This document shows positions 44,339-51,592 of a stretch of DNA of 64,000 nt, piece by piece. The DNA comes from Geothrix rubra (lineage in GTDB: Bacteria > Acidobacteriota > Holophagae > Holophagales > Holophagaceae). The notes beneath the pieces are model-generated. The model searched no databases and had not been told where the DNA came from. It saw nothing but the letters and a program-made list of their open reading frames with translations. The stretch covers positions 248,001 to 312,000 of the forward strand of contig NZ_BSDD01000001.1 of assembly GCF_030268065.1 (NCBI RefSeq), read 5' to 3'. The position numbers and the translations under genes were made by a program. How positions within the stretch are numbered: position 1 is the first letter of the stretch; every line of letters starts with the position of its first letter.

Positions 44339-44812
44339 TCAGGAGACTGGAAGGCGCCTTCCCATGAACCGGGCGCCGGGGACCGGGTTCGGCCGGTAGG
44401 GGGGAATGTCGCGGAAGCCGAAGGCCAGGTAGAGGCCCTGGGCCTCGGTCATGGTGGGCAGGGTGTCCAGCACCACCTCGGCATAGCCGACGGCCCCGGC
44501 CTCCTCGAGGATCCGGGTCACCAGGGCCCGGCCCACGCCATGGCCCCGGCCCGAAGGCCGCACGTAGAGCCGCTTCATCTCGCAGCGGGAGCCCTCGAAG
44601 GAGCGCAGGGCGGCGCAGCCCACCGGTTCGCCGTTCCATCGGGCCAGGAGCAGCCGGCCGCCGGGGGGCGCGTAGGGGCCCGGCAGGCCCCGCACCTCCG
44701 AAGGGAACCCCTGGAACCCGAGGTCGAGGTCGAGGCTGGCCTGGTACTCCTGGAACAGCTCCCGGACGGTCTCCAGGTCTCCGGGGACCGAGGCCAGGTG
44801 GAGGGTCAGCAT
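44339..44812 (-). CDS. GNAT-family N-acetyltransferase
   Basis: A 157-residue acetyltransferase with EMKRLYVRPSGRGHGVGRALV (motif A, acetyl-CoA binding) and EAQGLYLAFGFRDIPPY (motif B). Substrate unknown. Its ATG lies inside the end of the short VOC-like frame upstream (ATGCTGA), suggesting coupled translation behind the isochorismatase-like gene. Confidence 0.85.
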   Translation of the reverse strand: MLTLHLASVPGDLETVRELFQEYQASLDLDLGFQGFPSEVRGLPGPYAPPGGRLLLARWNGEPVGCAALRSFEGSRCEMKRLYVRPSGRGHGVGRALVTRILEEAGAVGYAEVVLDTLPTMTEAQGLYLAFGFRDIPPYRPNPVPGARFMGRRLPVS

Positions 44813-44910
44813 CCGGAGGCCTCCGGCGATCCATTCGCCGCCTGGATCAGCTCGATGCGGGTGCCGAAGGGGTCCGGGGTGGAGGCCCGGTCGAGGCCGG
44901 TGATGGCCAT
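44806..44910 (-). pseudogene. 34-codon VOC C-terminal remnant, coupled to both neighbours
   Basis: The reverse strand reads ATG at 44910 to TGA at 44806, giving a peptide whose middle is TPDPFGTRIELIQ, the C-terminal metal-site signature of glyoxalase/VOC proteins. The rest of a VOC domain is missing. Its ATG overlaps the isochorismatase-like stop (TGATG) and its stop overlaps the next ATG. The likeliest reading is an in-place deletion that left the tail of a VOC gene in an operon; a real small protein is possible. Confidence 0.45.
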
Positions 44911-45446
44911 CAGCCGAAGACGATCGCCGCGGCGGGCACCGCCCGGATCACGGGTCCGAAGCTGCCGATGTCGGGCAGGGTGGCGTTGTGGTGCTCCCGG
45001 ATCCGGGCGGCTGAGGCATGGCTCTTGTCGTGGGTGGTGTGGGCGTCGGCAGCCAGGATCACGCCGTAGCCCAGGGCCGCGGCCCGGCGCGTAGTGGTGT
45101 CCACGCAGAATTCGCTGGCGTAGCCGCAGATCACCACGGTCTTCACGCCCTGGCCGTCCAGCAGGCCCTGCAGGTTGGTGCGGAGGAAGGAATCCGGCGT
45201 GGTCTTGCGGACGAAGGCATCGGTCGGGGCCGGGCGGAGCCCGCGCGCCAGCTGCCAGCCCTCCGAGCCGTGGAGCAGGATGCCCTTGGGATATTCATGC
45301 TGGATGTAGACCACGGGGGCACCCACCCCCCTGGCCCGATCGGCCAGGGCGTTGATGCGCTGGATCACGGCGTCGGCCTCGAAGGGCCGGGGCGTCGGAT
45401 CGAAGAGGTCGCGCTGGACGTCAATGACGAGGAGGGCGGTGGACAT
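44910..45446 (-). CDS. Isochorismatase-family hydrolase
   Basis: A 178-residue cysteine hydrolase. The catalytic triad is visible: Asp9 (LLVIDVQRD), Lys81 (VRKTTPDSF) and Cys114 (CGYASEFCVDTT), with a cis-peptide region before it. Family members act on isochorismate, nicotinamide or other amides; the typical substrate cannot be told. First gene of a leftward group with the VOC remnant and a GNAT gene. Confidence 0.88.
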   Translation of the reverse strand: MSTALLVIDVQRDLFDPTPRPFEADAVIQRINALADRARGVGAPVVYIQHEYPKGILLHGSEGWQLARGLRPAPTDAFVRKTTPDSFLRTNLQGLLDGQGVKTVVICGYASEFCVDTTTRRAAALGYGVILAADAHTTHDKSHASAARIREHHNATLPDIGSFGPVIRAVPAAAIVFG

Positions 45447-45820
45447 GGCCTAAGGGTAATACGGATGCGGATCCTGGACCGCGGGAGGGGTTGGGGACGA
45501 CCCCGGTGATGACCGTGACCTGGGCCTGGCCGGCGGAAGGCGGGTACTCCCATCGTTTTGAACAAGGCTTGCCATCGTTTTGAACGGTCCTGGGGTGGGC
45601 CCCGGTCCGATTCCAACACCGACGCGCCACCTGGATGCCCTGAACGACTGCGTCGAATGAGGTTGAATCCGCCAGCCGAACTCACGCCACGGGCGGCACG
45701 CTCCTTGATGTGGAAGGGAGAGCCGAGGCTGCGGGGCCAGCGGTCAGCGCCCCATCAGGGAATGCCCATCGGGCTTCCGGGGCGGGGCCCCTCTGCAGCC
45801 CGGATCGAAGGAGGCAGAAC
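45447..45820. other. Divergent intergenic region with a 22-bp-period direct repeat
   Basis: These 374 bases hold no convincing gene. A 14-base direct repeat (45550-45563 and 45572-45585) lies near the middle, about 100 bases before the isochorismatase-like start. The end has a strong AAGGAGG for the DUF3309 gene. Confidence 0.5.
45550..45585. repeat. Tandem CCATCGTTTTGAAC pair
   Basis: CCATCGTTTTGAAC occurs twice, starts 22 bases apart, that is two helical turns. This spacing suits two protomers binding one DNA face, so an operator is possible. Eight unrelated bases lie between. Confidence 0.5.
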
Positions 45821-45973
45821 ATGTTCACCATCCTGATCATCATCCTGGTGCTGGCGCTCCTGGGCGCCTTGCCCACCTGGCCTCACAGCAAGAACTGGGG
45901 CTACTACCCCAGTGGCGGGCTGGGCCTCCTGGTGCTGGTCCTCGTCATCCTGCTCCTCATGGGCCGCATCTAG
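45821..45973 (+). CDS. DUF3309 small membrane protein
   Basis: A 50-residue protein with two hydrophobic helices around the family signature ALPTWPHSKNWGYYPSGGLG, ending LLLMGRI. AAGGAGG precedes the ATG. DUF3309 proteins occur in many bacteria and have no known function. It starts a rightward set of three small envelope genes. Confidence 0.88.
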   Translation: MFTILIIILVLALLGALPTWPHSKNWGYYPSGGLGLLVLVLVILLLMGRI

Positions 45974-46046
45974 CCTCGGAGCGGCCCTGTTCCCCGCCAG
46001 CGCCGTTCCGGGAGCAGGGTCGAAGCATCGAAAGCGAGGCAGCACC

Positions 46047-46223
46047 ATGATGTCATTCGGGCTCTACGCGGCGGGTTTCGCGATCCTCATCATCGGCTTG
46101 ATCTACGGGGCCTTCCTGCTGCATGTGCCCGCCCAGTGGATTGCGGTCGGAGCCATCATCCTGCTGGGTTTCGGGATCCTCACCGGCGTCAAATCGACCC
46201 GCCAGAAGGATCCGCCGGCCTAG
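46047..46223 (+). CDS. Small two-helix membrane protein
   Basis: A 58-residue protein with two membrane helices (about 5-24 and 31-48) and a short basic tail. GAGG precedes the ATG, and a second ATG follows at once. No family recognised. It stands 73 bases after the DUF3309 gene on the same strand. Confidence 0.7.
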   Translation: MMSFGLYAAGFAILIIGLIYGAFLLHVPAQWIAVGAIILLGFGILTGVKSTRQKDPPA

Positions 46224-46296
46224 GCGTCCGCTTCCTCGGGGACGGGACATCCTTTCCACGTCCCATTCCAACAACCGCAAGCTGAAGGAGAAAACG

Positions 46297-46629
46297 ATGG
46301 ATCACAGACAGATCCTCCTGGGGGCGTCCTTCCTCATCCTGACCTCGTGCCTGGTGTCCCCCCGGCGCGGGGGTGGCATGGAAGTCGTGCCCATCCTCCC
46401 GGTGGTCGTCGAGCTGGATGCCGACCGGCCCTACTACGAGCAGGACGGCTATCACTACCACTATGCCGATGACCGGTGGCAGTACTCCACCTCCAGGAAT
46501 GGCCCGTGGATGGAGCTTCCGAGATCCCACTGGCCGAGGGAGACGCGGTGGCGTGGCCGGGACCGGAATCGGAATCGGGATCGGGATCGGGACCGGGACC
46601 GGGATCGGGACCGGGATCGCCGTCACTGA
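46297..46629 (+). CDS. Small lipoprotein with an Arg-Asp repeat tail
   Basis: A 110-residue lipoprotein (lipobox LILTSC, Cys18). The middle is Tyr/Trp-rich (YYEQDGYHYHYADDRWQYS). The C-terminus is a run of alternating Arg and Asp/Asn encoded by nine tandem CGGRAY hexamers (46564-46617). GAAGGAG precedes the ATG. Gain or loss of hexamers would keep the frame and change tail length. Function unknown. Confidence 0.75.
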   Translation: MDHRQILLGASFLILTSCLVSPRRGGGMEVVPILPVVVELDADRPYYEQDGYHYHYADDRWQYSTSRNGPWMELPRSHWPRETRWRGRDRNRNRDRDRDRDRDRDRDRRH

Positions 46630-46676
46630 GGCGACGTCCCCGCGTCCCCCGGGATCGGCCGCGGGCTGAACGGGCC

Positions 46677-47075
46677 TCAGGGCCGGTGGCGCTCGAAGAG
46701 GATGCCCCGGCCTGGGGCCGCCGGCCGGTAGTAGGCCAGCTGGCCCGGCAGGCATGAGAGGATGGCCCCCGAGCCCTGCAGGCAGATCTGGTCGAGGGCC
46801 TCCCGCAGGGGCAGCTCCCGCCCGTCGGCCTTCAGTTCCAGGGCCATCACGTGGCAGGTCGGGCCGGCCCCCTTCGCCCGCAGCAGCTTCTCCAGCTCCG
46901 CGGGGAAGTCCTGGGCACTGGGCACCTCGGTGGCGAAGCCGGGCATGTAGGGCAGGTCCTCGTCCAGCTGGGCCAGGGCCTCACCGCGGTGCTTGGGCTG
47001 GGCCAGGGCCTGGATGAAGCGGGCGCGCTTGGCGGAGGCGAGGAAGGCCCGGGTGAATTCCGCTTCGTGATCCAT
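46677..47075 (-). CDS. Hypothetical protein
   Basis: A 132-residue soluble protein (FTRAFLASAKRARFIQALAQ at the start; LLRAKGAGPTCHVMALELKADGRELPL and GSGAILSCLPGQLAYY later). It reads as a compact alpha/beta domain, but I do not recognise a family. GAGGAG precedes the ATG. It follows the DinB-like gene by 11 bases and probably shares its transcript. Confidence 0.7.
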   Translation of the reverse strand: MDHEAEFTRAFLASAKRARFIQALAQPKHRGEALAQLDEDLPYMPGFATEVPSAQDFPAELEKLLRAKGAGPTCHVMALELKADGRELPLREALDQICLQGSGAILSCLPGQLAYYRPAAPGRGILFERHRP

Positions 47076-47086
47076 GGCTGGGCTCC

Positions 47087-47626
47087 TCAAGGCTGTGGCC
47101 GATCCCCCATCATGGCCGCGTTGTAGGCCCTGCTGCCCCCCCGGGCCACGCTGAGGGTCTGCCAGGGGCCCGGGGCCAGGTGCTTGGCGAGGAGGACGAG
47201 CTGGCCCGCGTGGTAGGGGTAGTGGGACAGCTGGCGGTTGATGGCCTCGAGGACGGTGTGGGGTTCGTTCCGGATGGTCACCGTGCGGTCCAGGTCGGCG
47301 CCGGTGAGCCCCTCCAGGGCGCCGAGGAGGCAGGCCCACCCGCGCTCCCAGCGGGCGCGCAGGGCCGCGGGATCGAAGGCCCCGGGATCCTCGAACTCGG
47401 CGTCGCGATCCCGGTCCGGCTTCTCGCCGTCCGTGGTGAGGAAGTCCGTCCAGCGGGAGAGCATGTTGCCCGACAGGTGCAGCATCAGCGTGGCGAGGCT
47501 GTTGGATTCGGGATCGATCCGGTGCGTCCAGCGTTCCACGGGAACCTGCGCGAGGGCACGGTCGCACTGGGATTTCGCTTCGCGGAAGCGCTTGAGGGCA
47601 TCGGCAAGGTAGAGGTCGCCGTTCAT
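47087..47626 (-). CDS. DinB/DUF1572-like four-helix protein
   Basis: A 179-residue protein of the DinB/YfiT superfamily, DUF1572 type: SLATLMLHLSGNMLSRWTDFL and AINRQLSHYPYHAGQLVLLAK carry the histidines that bind a divalent metal in this fold. Members act as thiol transferases or nickel-bound proteins of unknown role. Its ATG overlaps the stop of the GNAT gene (ATGA). Confidence 0.82.
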   Translation of the reverse strand: MNGDLYLADALKRFREAKSQCDRALAQVPVERWTHRIDPESNSLATLMLHLSGNMLSRWTDFLTTDGEKPDRDRDAEFEDPGAFDPAALRARWERGWACLLGALEGLTGADLDRTVTIRNEPHTVLEAINRQLSHYPYHAGQLVLLAKHLAPGPWQTLSVARGGSRAYNAAMMGDRPQP

Positions 47627-48096
47627 CGGGTCTCCCGGACCAGCCTTCGGTACACCACGAACCCCGACTTCTCGGCGAGGGTGTCGTAGAGCCGCATGGC
47701 CGTGGCGTTGGTCTCGTGGGTCTGCCAGTACACGCGGGGGAGGCCGGCCTGCCGGGCCCGGTCGTACACGGCCTCGATGAGGGTCCGGCCCACGCCCTGG
47801 CCCCGGGCGGCCTCGGTGGTGAAGAGGTCCTGCAGGTAGCAGTTCGGGGCGAGCTGGATGGTGCTGCGGTGGTACAGGAAGTGCGCCAGTCCCAGCAGCG
47901 TCCCGGCGCGTTCCGCCACCAGGGCGTGCACCGGCTCGTACGGATCGAAGAAACGGGCCCAGGTGGTCCGGGTGATCTCCTCCGCCAGTGCCGTGGGGCC
48001 CGACCGGCCGTAGAAGGCGTTGTAGCCGTCCCAGAGCGCTCTCCAGGCGTCGAAATCGGCCTGCGCCACGGGGCGGATCAGGAGGGGGTCGGTCAT
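47623..48096 (-). CDS. GNAT-family N-acetyltransferase
   Basis: A 157-residue acetyltransferase: LLIRPVAQADFDAW at the start, LQDLFTTEAARGQGVGRTLIEAV as the acetyl-CoA loop, MRLYDTLAEKSGFVVYRR at the end. ATG 48096 has GGAG upstream. Coupled to the DinB-like gene. Confidence 0.86.
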   Translation of the reverse strand: MTDPLLIRPVAQADFDAWRALWDGYNAFYGRSGPTALAEEITRTTWARFFDPYEPVHALVAERAGTLLGLAHFLYHRSTIQLAPNCYLQDLFTTEAARGQGVGRTLIEAVYDRARQAGLPRVYWQTHETNATAMRLYDTLAEKSGFVVYRRLVRETR

Positions 48097-48180
48097 GGCG
48101 GGCTCCGCTGAAGGGGACACGATGCCACAGAGGATGCCTGTCGTGGCAGGGATCTCCCGGGCCGTCTGCGGAACCCGCTG

Positions 48181-48417
48181 TCAGCCCCGGTGGAAGGCCC
48201 CGTCCAGCGCGTCGATGACGCCCGCCCAGTCGGCGTCGTTCTGCACCTGGTCCCGCAGGAACTCGGCCTGGGAGGACGTCCAGAACGGGGCATCGGGCAG
48301 GGCGAGATGGGCCGCCCGGGGCCGGTTCGTCTCGATGAAGGCCTGGATGGCCTCGGGGTTGGAGGGCAGGCCGAGCTGGGCGAACAGCTCGGTCATGGGG
48401 TGCAGGTGGGTGTCCAT
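48181..48417 (-). CDS. DUF2789 protein
   Basis: A 78-residue protein matching the DUF2789 pattern: LHPMTELFAQLGLPSNPEAI, then FIETNRPR, then LALPDAPFWTSSQAEFLRDQ and DADWAGVIDALD. A small helical domain of unknown function. It ends a group with the SnoaL-like gene upstream. Confidence 0.85.
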   Translation of the reverse strand: MDTHLHPMTELFAQLGLPSNPEAIQAFIETNRPRAAHLALPDAPFWTSSQAEFLRDQVQNDADWAGVIDALDGAFHRG

Positions 48418-48461
48418 GGCGGTCCCCTCGGATCCAGGGTAGGCCGAACGGAGGGAAAGGC

Positions 48462-48854
48462 TCAGCCTTCGTCCTGGATCATCAGGTCGTGGCCGTACGA
48501 GTTGTCGATGGCGCACAGCCAGCCGGCCCCGGGATCGCGCCGGAAGACGTAGGTGGCGTTCCGGACCGTGGGGGGCAGGGTGGTCGCCGAGACGACGGTC
48601 CGGGCCAGCACCAGGGCCGTGTCCCCGGCCTCCAGCACCACCAGGCCCGCCTGCTCCACCGCCAGGCTGTGGCCGAAGTGGTCGGCGATGGCCACGAAGG
48701 CCTTGCGGATCTGGTCCCGGCCCCGGGCCTCCAGGCCGGGCTTGACCACCAGCACCGCATCCTCGGCGTAGATGGCCATCAGGGTGTCGAAGTCCTCCCG
48801 GTTGATGGCGGTGTCGGCCTTCTCGATGAGCAGCTCGACGGGGTGGCGGTCCAT
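48462..48854 (-). CDS. SnoaL-like NTF2-fold protein
   Basis: A 130-residue protein of the SnoaL/DUF4440 type: LIEKADTAINREDFDTLMAIYAEDAVLVVKPG and a C-terminal strand segment YVFRRDPGAGWLCAIDNS. Unknown function. Second SnoaL-like gene of the window; the two are not close copies. Confidence 0.83.
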   Translation of the reverse strand: MDRHPVELLIEKADTAINREDFDTLMAIYAEDAVLVVKPGLEARGRDQIRKAFVAIADHFGHSLAVEQAGLVVLEAGDTALVLARTVVSATTLPPTVRNATYVFRRDPGAGWLCAIDNSYGHDLMIQDEG

Positions 48855-48875
48855 GGGGCCTCCGGGGGATGGGCG

Positions 48876-49421
48876 TCAGGCTTCGGCCCTGCGCCGGGCG
48901 GCGAACCCCGACCGGAGCCGCCGTACCAGCATGGGCACCAGGAGCATCCCCACCAGGACGATCCACATCGTGGTGTTCGGGTTCCTGATGTAGGTGTTCA
49001 GGCGCAGGGTCGTGAGGGCGATGACGGCGTAGTAGAGCATGTCGCCCGCGATGGCGAAGGCCCAGCCCGCCAGGAAGCCGTGGCCTGCGGCCAGGGCCGC
49101 GCTCCGGCCGGTCATGGGATCCACGCCGAAGGCGATCATGACGAGGGAGATGGGCCCCGCGCCCGGGCCGCCGAGGTGGGCCGCGCTGCGGGCCGTGGCC
49201 TCCTTCATGGCCGCGCCGAACCGCGCCAGGAACGGGACGCGCCGCGCGAGCCGCACGAAGCCCCGGAGCACCGGCTCGAAGGCCAGGGCCAGCAGCACGT
49301 CCGAGACGAAGTACAGCCCCGCGGTCAGCGGCCAGTGCAGCCCCTTGGCCTGGGCCAGCAGCACCCCGGCCGGAATGCCGCCTCCAACGGGGAGCAGGAA
49401 CAGGAGGAGGACGGCGACCAT
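48876..49421 (-). CDS. Conserved multi-helix membrane protein
   Basis: A 181-residue integral membrane protein with about five hydrophobic helices (for example MVAVLLLFLLPVGGGIPAGVLLA, GLYFVSDVLLALAFEPVL, FAIAGDMLYYAVIALTTL and WIVLVGMLLVPMLV). Conserved-looking Gly-Pro turns suggest a transporter-like fold, but I cannot assign a family. The ATG at 49421 is chosen because the upstream extension has a shadow-like composition. Confidence 0.65.
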   Translation of the reverse strand: MVAVLLLFLLPVGGGIPAGVLLAQAKGLHWPLTAGLYFVSDVLLALAFEPVLRGFVRLARRVPFLARFGAAMKEATARSAAHLGGPGAGPISLVMIAFGVDPMTGRSAALAAGHGFLAGWAFAIAGDMLYYAVIALTTLRLNTYIRNPNTTMWIVLVGMLLVPMLVRRLRSGFAARRRAEA

Positions 49422-49464
49422 GGGCCATTCTAGCCGGAGTGGGGGCGGGGCCCGGCGCGCCGGA

Positions 49465-50424
49465 TCAGGTCTGCCCCGGGGCCTCGAGGCGGGAGCGGTC
49501 CAGCGGGCGCGGGGCTCCGGAGGGAGCGTGCAGCGCGAAGGCCATGCGGAATCCATCCAGGAACCCCCTCTGCCGGGTTCGGAAATGGGACCAGGGGATC
49601 GACCCCGACACGGTCAGCATCACCATGTAGAAATAGTTTGCCAGGTTGTAAATGAGGAATTCCGGGAATGGCCGGTTCTTGAAGAGGAAGTAGACCTTGT
49701 TTCTCGCTCCGTAATAGAGCGAGAAGTCGGACTGCTTCCCCCCGGTCAGCGAACTGACCTTGTGCCAGAGCCGGAGACCGGGCTCGTAGCGCGTGACCAG
49801 TCCCGCCGCGAGGGCCCTGTAGAGGAAATCGATGTCGTCCCAGTAGACGAAATAGGTCTCATCCATCAGGCCGATGGTCTCGAAGACGGACATCCTCACC
49901 AGGGAACAGCAGGTCGGGCAGAACTCCACCACCCGGGCGGCATCGTACTGGCCCCGGTCCACCTCGCCCTGCCCGAAGCTGAAGGTGGTGAAGCCGTGGT
50001 GCCTCATGAACCCGCCGCCTGCGTACCAGAGGCGGTCCGGGCGGTCGAAGAAGTACATCTTCGGGGCGATGATGTCGCAGTCATGCGTGTCCATGCTTTC
50101 CAGCAGGCCGCTCAGGAGGTCCGGCCCGAACTCGGTGTCGTTGTTCAGCAGGAGGACGTGGCTGCACTGGTCCCGGTGGGCGAGCTGGATGCCCTGGTTG
50201 TTGCCCGCGGCGATGCCCCGGTTGGTGGGGTTCCTGACCAGGACGATCCGGGGATCCTCGGGAAGCCCGATCCGGTCCAGGGTGTCGTCCTTGGAGGCGT
50301 TGTCGATGATGTACAGGGTCCGGTTCCCGTGGCTCTGGGCCTCGACGGAGCGCAGGAACGGCCCGATCACCGAGCCGCTGTTGTAGGTGACCGTGACGAT
50401 GCCCACATGCGGGATCCTAGACAT
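49465..50424 (-). CDS. Family 2 glycosyltransferase
   Basis: A 319-residue GT-A fold enzyme of the rhamnosyltransferase-like GT2 group: VGIVTVTYNSGSVIGPFLRS, RNPTNRGIAAGNNQGI, LLLNNDTEF (nucleotide-sugar/metal site), MDETYFVYWDDIDFLYRALAAG (catalytic base region). It probably adds a sugar to a surface polysaccharide. It overlaps the epimerase gene by eight bases; codon use in its 5' half is slightly less GC-rich. Confidence 0.9.
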   Translation of the reverse strand: MSRIPHVGIVTVTYNSGSVIGPFLRSVEAQSHGNRTLYIIDNASKDDTLDRIGLPEDPRIVLVRNPTNRGIAAGNNQGIQLAHRDQCSHVLLLNNDTEFGPDLLSGLLESMDTHDCDIIAPKMYFFDRPDRLWYAGGGFMRHHGFTTFSFGQGEVDRGQYDAARVVEFCPTCCSLVRMSVFETIGLMDETYFVYWDDIDFLYRALAAGLVTRYEPGLRLWHKVSSLTGGKQSDFSLYYGARNKVYFLFKNRPFPEFLIYNLANYFYMVMLTVSGSIPWSHFRTRQRGFLDGFRMAFALHAPSGAPRPLDRSRLEAPGQT

Positions 50425-51544
50425 TCATCAGCCTCCTGCTTCTCAGCTCCTCCAGCGAGCGGGCGTACCCTCCGGTCGCCGGTCGCTCCTCCGCGGCCCA
50501 GTCCAGGAATGCCTCCAGGTCCTCCTGGAAGGCGGTGGTGGGCGTGAAGCCGAGCTGCTCGCGCACCCGGGTGAGGTCGGCCGTGTTGTGGCGGATGTCG
50601 CCGATCCTGAATTCCCCCGTGACCTGGATCCTGGACCGGCTGCCCAGATGCCGGACGATCCCCTCCGCGACCTCGGCGACGGTCGTGGCGACCCCGCTGC
50701 CGACGTTCAGGGCCACGGGTTCGGGGGCCTCCGTGTTCAGCGCCCGCCAGGTGGCCTCGACGACATCCCGGACATGCACGAAATCCCGGGACTCGAGACC
50801 GTCCTCGAAGATGCGCAGCGTCTCCCCCGACCGGGCGAGCCCGGAGAAGATGGCGAGGATGCCCGTGTAGGGGTTCTGGAGGGACTGGCCCGGTCCGAAC
50901 ACGTTCTGGTAGCGGAGCGCATGGGTGGAGATGCCGAGGGTGCCTCCGAACAGGAGGCCCATCTTCTCCTGCACCAGCTTGGTGAGCCCGTAGAAGGAGG
51001 TGGGGGCCGGAGGCGTATCCTCGGTGGTGGGCAGGCGATCGAGGGGGAGCCCGCAGACGGGACAGGCCGGCTCGAAGCGGCCCAGCGCGAGCGCCACGCG
51101 GCTCCGGGCCGGAGGGAAGACGACCCCGTCGAGCGGACAGCGGTACCGCCCCTCCCCGTAGACGGCCCGGGAGGAGGCCACGACGAGGTGACGCACCCTC
51201 CGGTCCGGGTCGTTGACCAGCAGGTCCATCAGCTGCGCGGTGCCCTGGAGGTTCACCTCGGAATAGCGGGCCACCTCGTACATGGACTGCCCGGTGCCGG
51301 TCTCGGCCGCGAGGTGGACGACCGCCTCGACGCCCGCCAGGGCCCGGCGGAGGGCCGCCTCGTCGCGGATGTCGCCCCGCACCAGGCGGACCGCCCCCCG
51401 GAGATCCGGGGCCAGGTCCCGGTTGTCGCCGTGGACCTGCGGAGTGAAGGCGTCCAGGACGGCCACCTCGAGGCCTTCCGCCAGGAGGCGGCGGGAGAGG
51501 TGCGTGCCGATGAAGCCTGCTCCGCCTGTGATGAGTGCCCGCAT
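50417..51544 (-). CDS. NAD-dependent epimerase with zinc-ribbon-like insertion (dTDP-rhamnose 4-epimerase-like)
   Basis: A 375-residue extended short-chain dehydrogenase: GGAGFIGTHL (cofactor), SSRAVYGE, catalytic YGLTK, and YQNVFGPGQ. Between the Ser and Tyr motifs is an insertion of about 40 residues with CPLDG and CPVCG, a rubredoxin/zinc-ribbon-like knuckle. As far as I recall, dTDP-L-rhamnose 4-epimerases (WbiB group) carry such an insertion, making that the best guess. It sits between two glycosyltransferases, consistent with a sugar-nucleotide supply role. Confidence 0.85.
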   Translation of the reverse strand: MRALITGGAGFIGTHLSRRLLAEGLEVAVLDAFTPQVHGDNRDLAPDLRGAVRLVRGDIRDEAALRRALAGVEAVVHLAAETGTGQSMYEVARYSEVNLQGTAQLMDLLVNDPDRRVRHLVVASSRAVYGEGRYRCPLDGVVFPPARSRVALALGRFEPACPVCGLPLDRLPTTEDTPPAPTSFYGLTKLVQEKMGLLFGGTLGISTHALRYQNVFGPGQSLQNPYTGILAIFSGLARSGETLRIFEDGLESRDFVHVRDVVEATWRALNTEAPEPVALNVGSGVATTVAEVAEGIVRHLGSRSRIQVTGEFRIGDIRHNTADLTRVREQLGFTPTTAFQEDLEAFLDWAAEERPATGGYARSLEELRSRRLMNV

Positions 51545-51592
51545 GCCAGCTCCTTGAAGGCTCGGGATTCCTGCCGGGGGATGGCGTCGCCG

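Noticed and set aside
45558-45836. A plus-strand frame crossing the direct repeat before the DUF3309 gene
   Set aside because: It has no ribosome site or motif and overlaps the control region of the DUF3309 gene.
46564-46617. Hexamer array as a CRISPR-like repeat
   Set aside because: There are no spacers between copies and the repeats are in frame with a lipoprotein gene.
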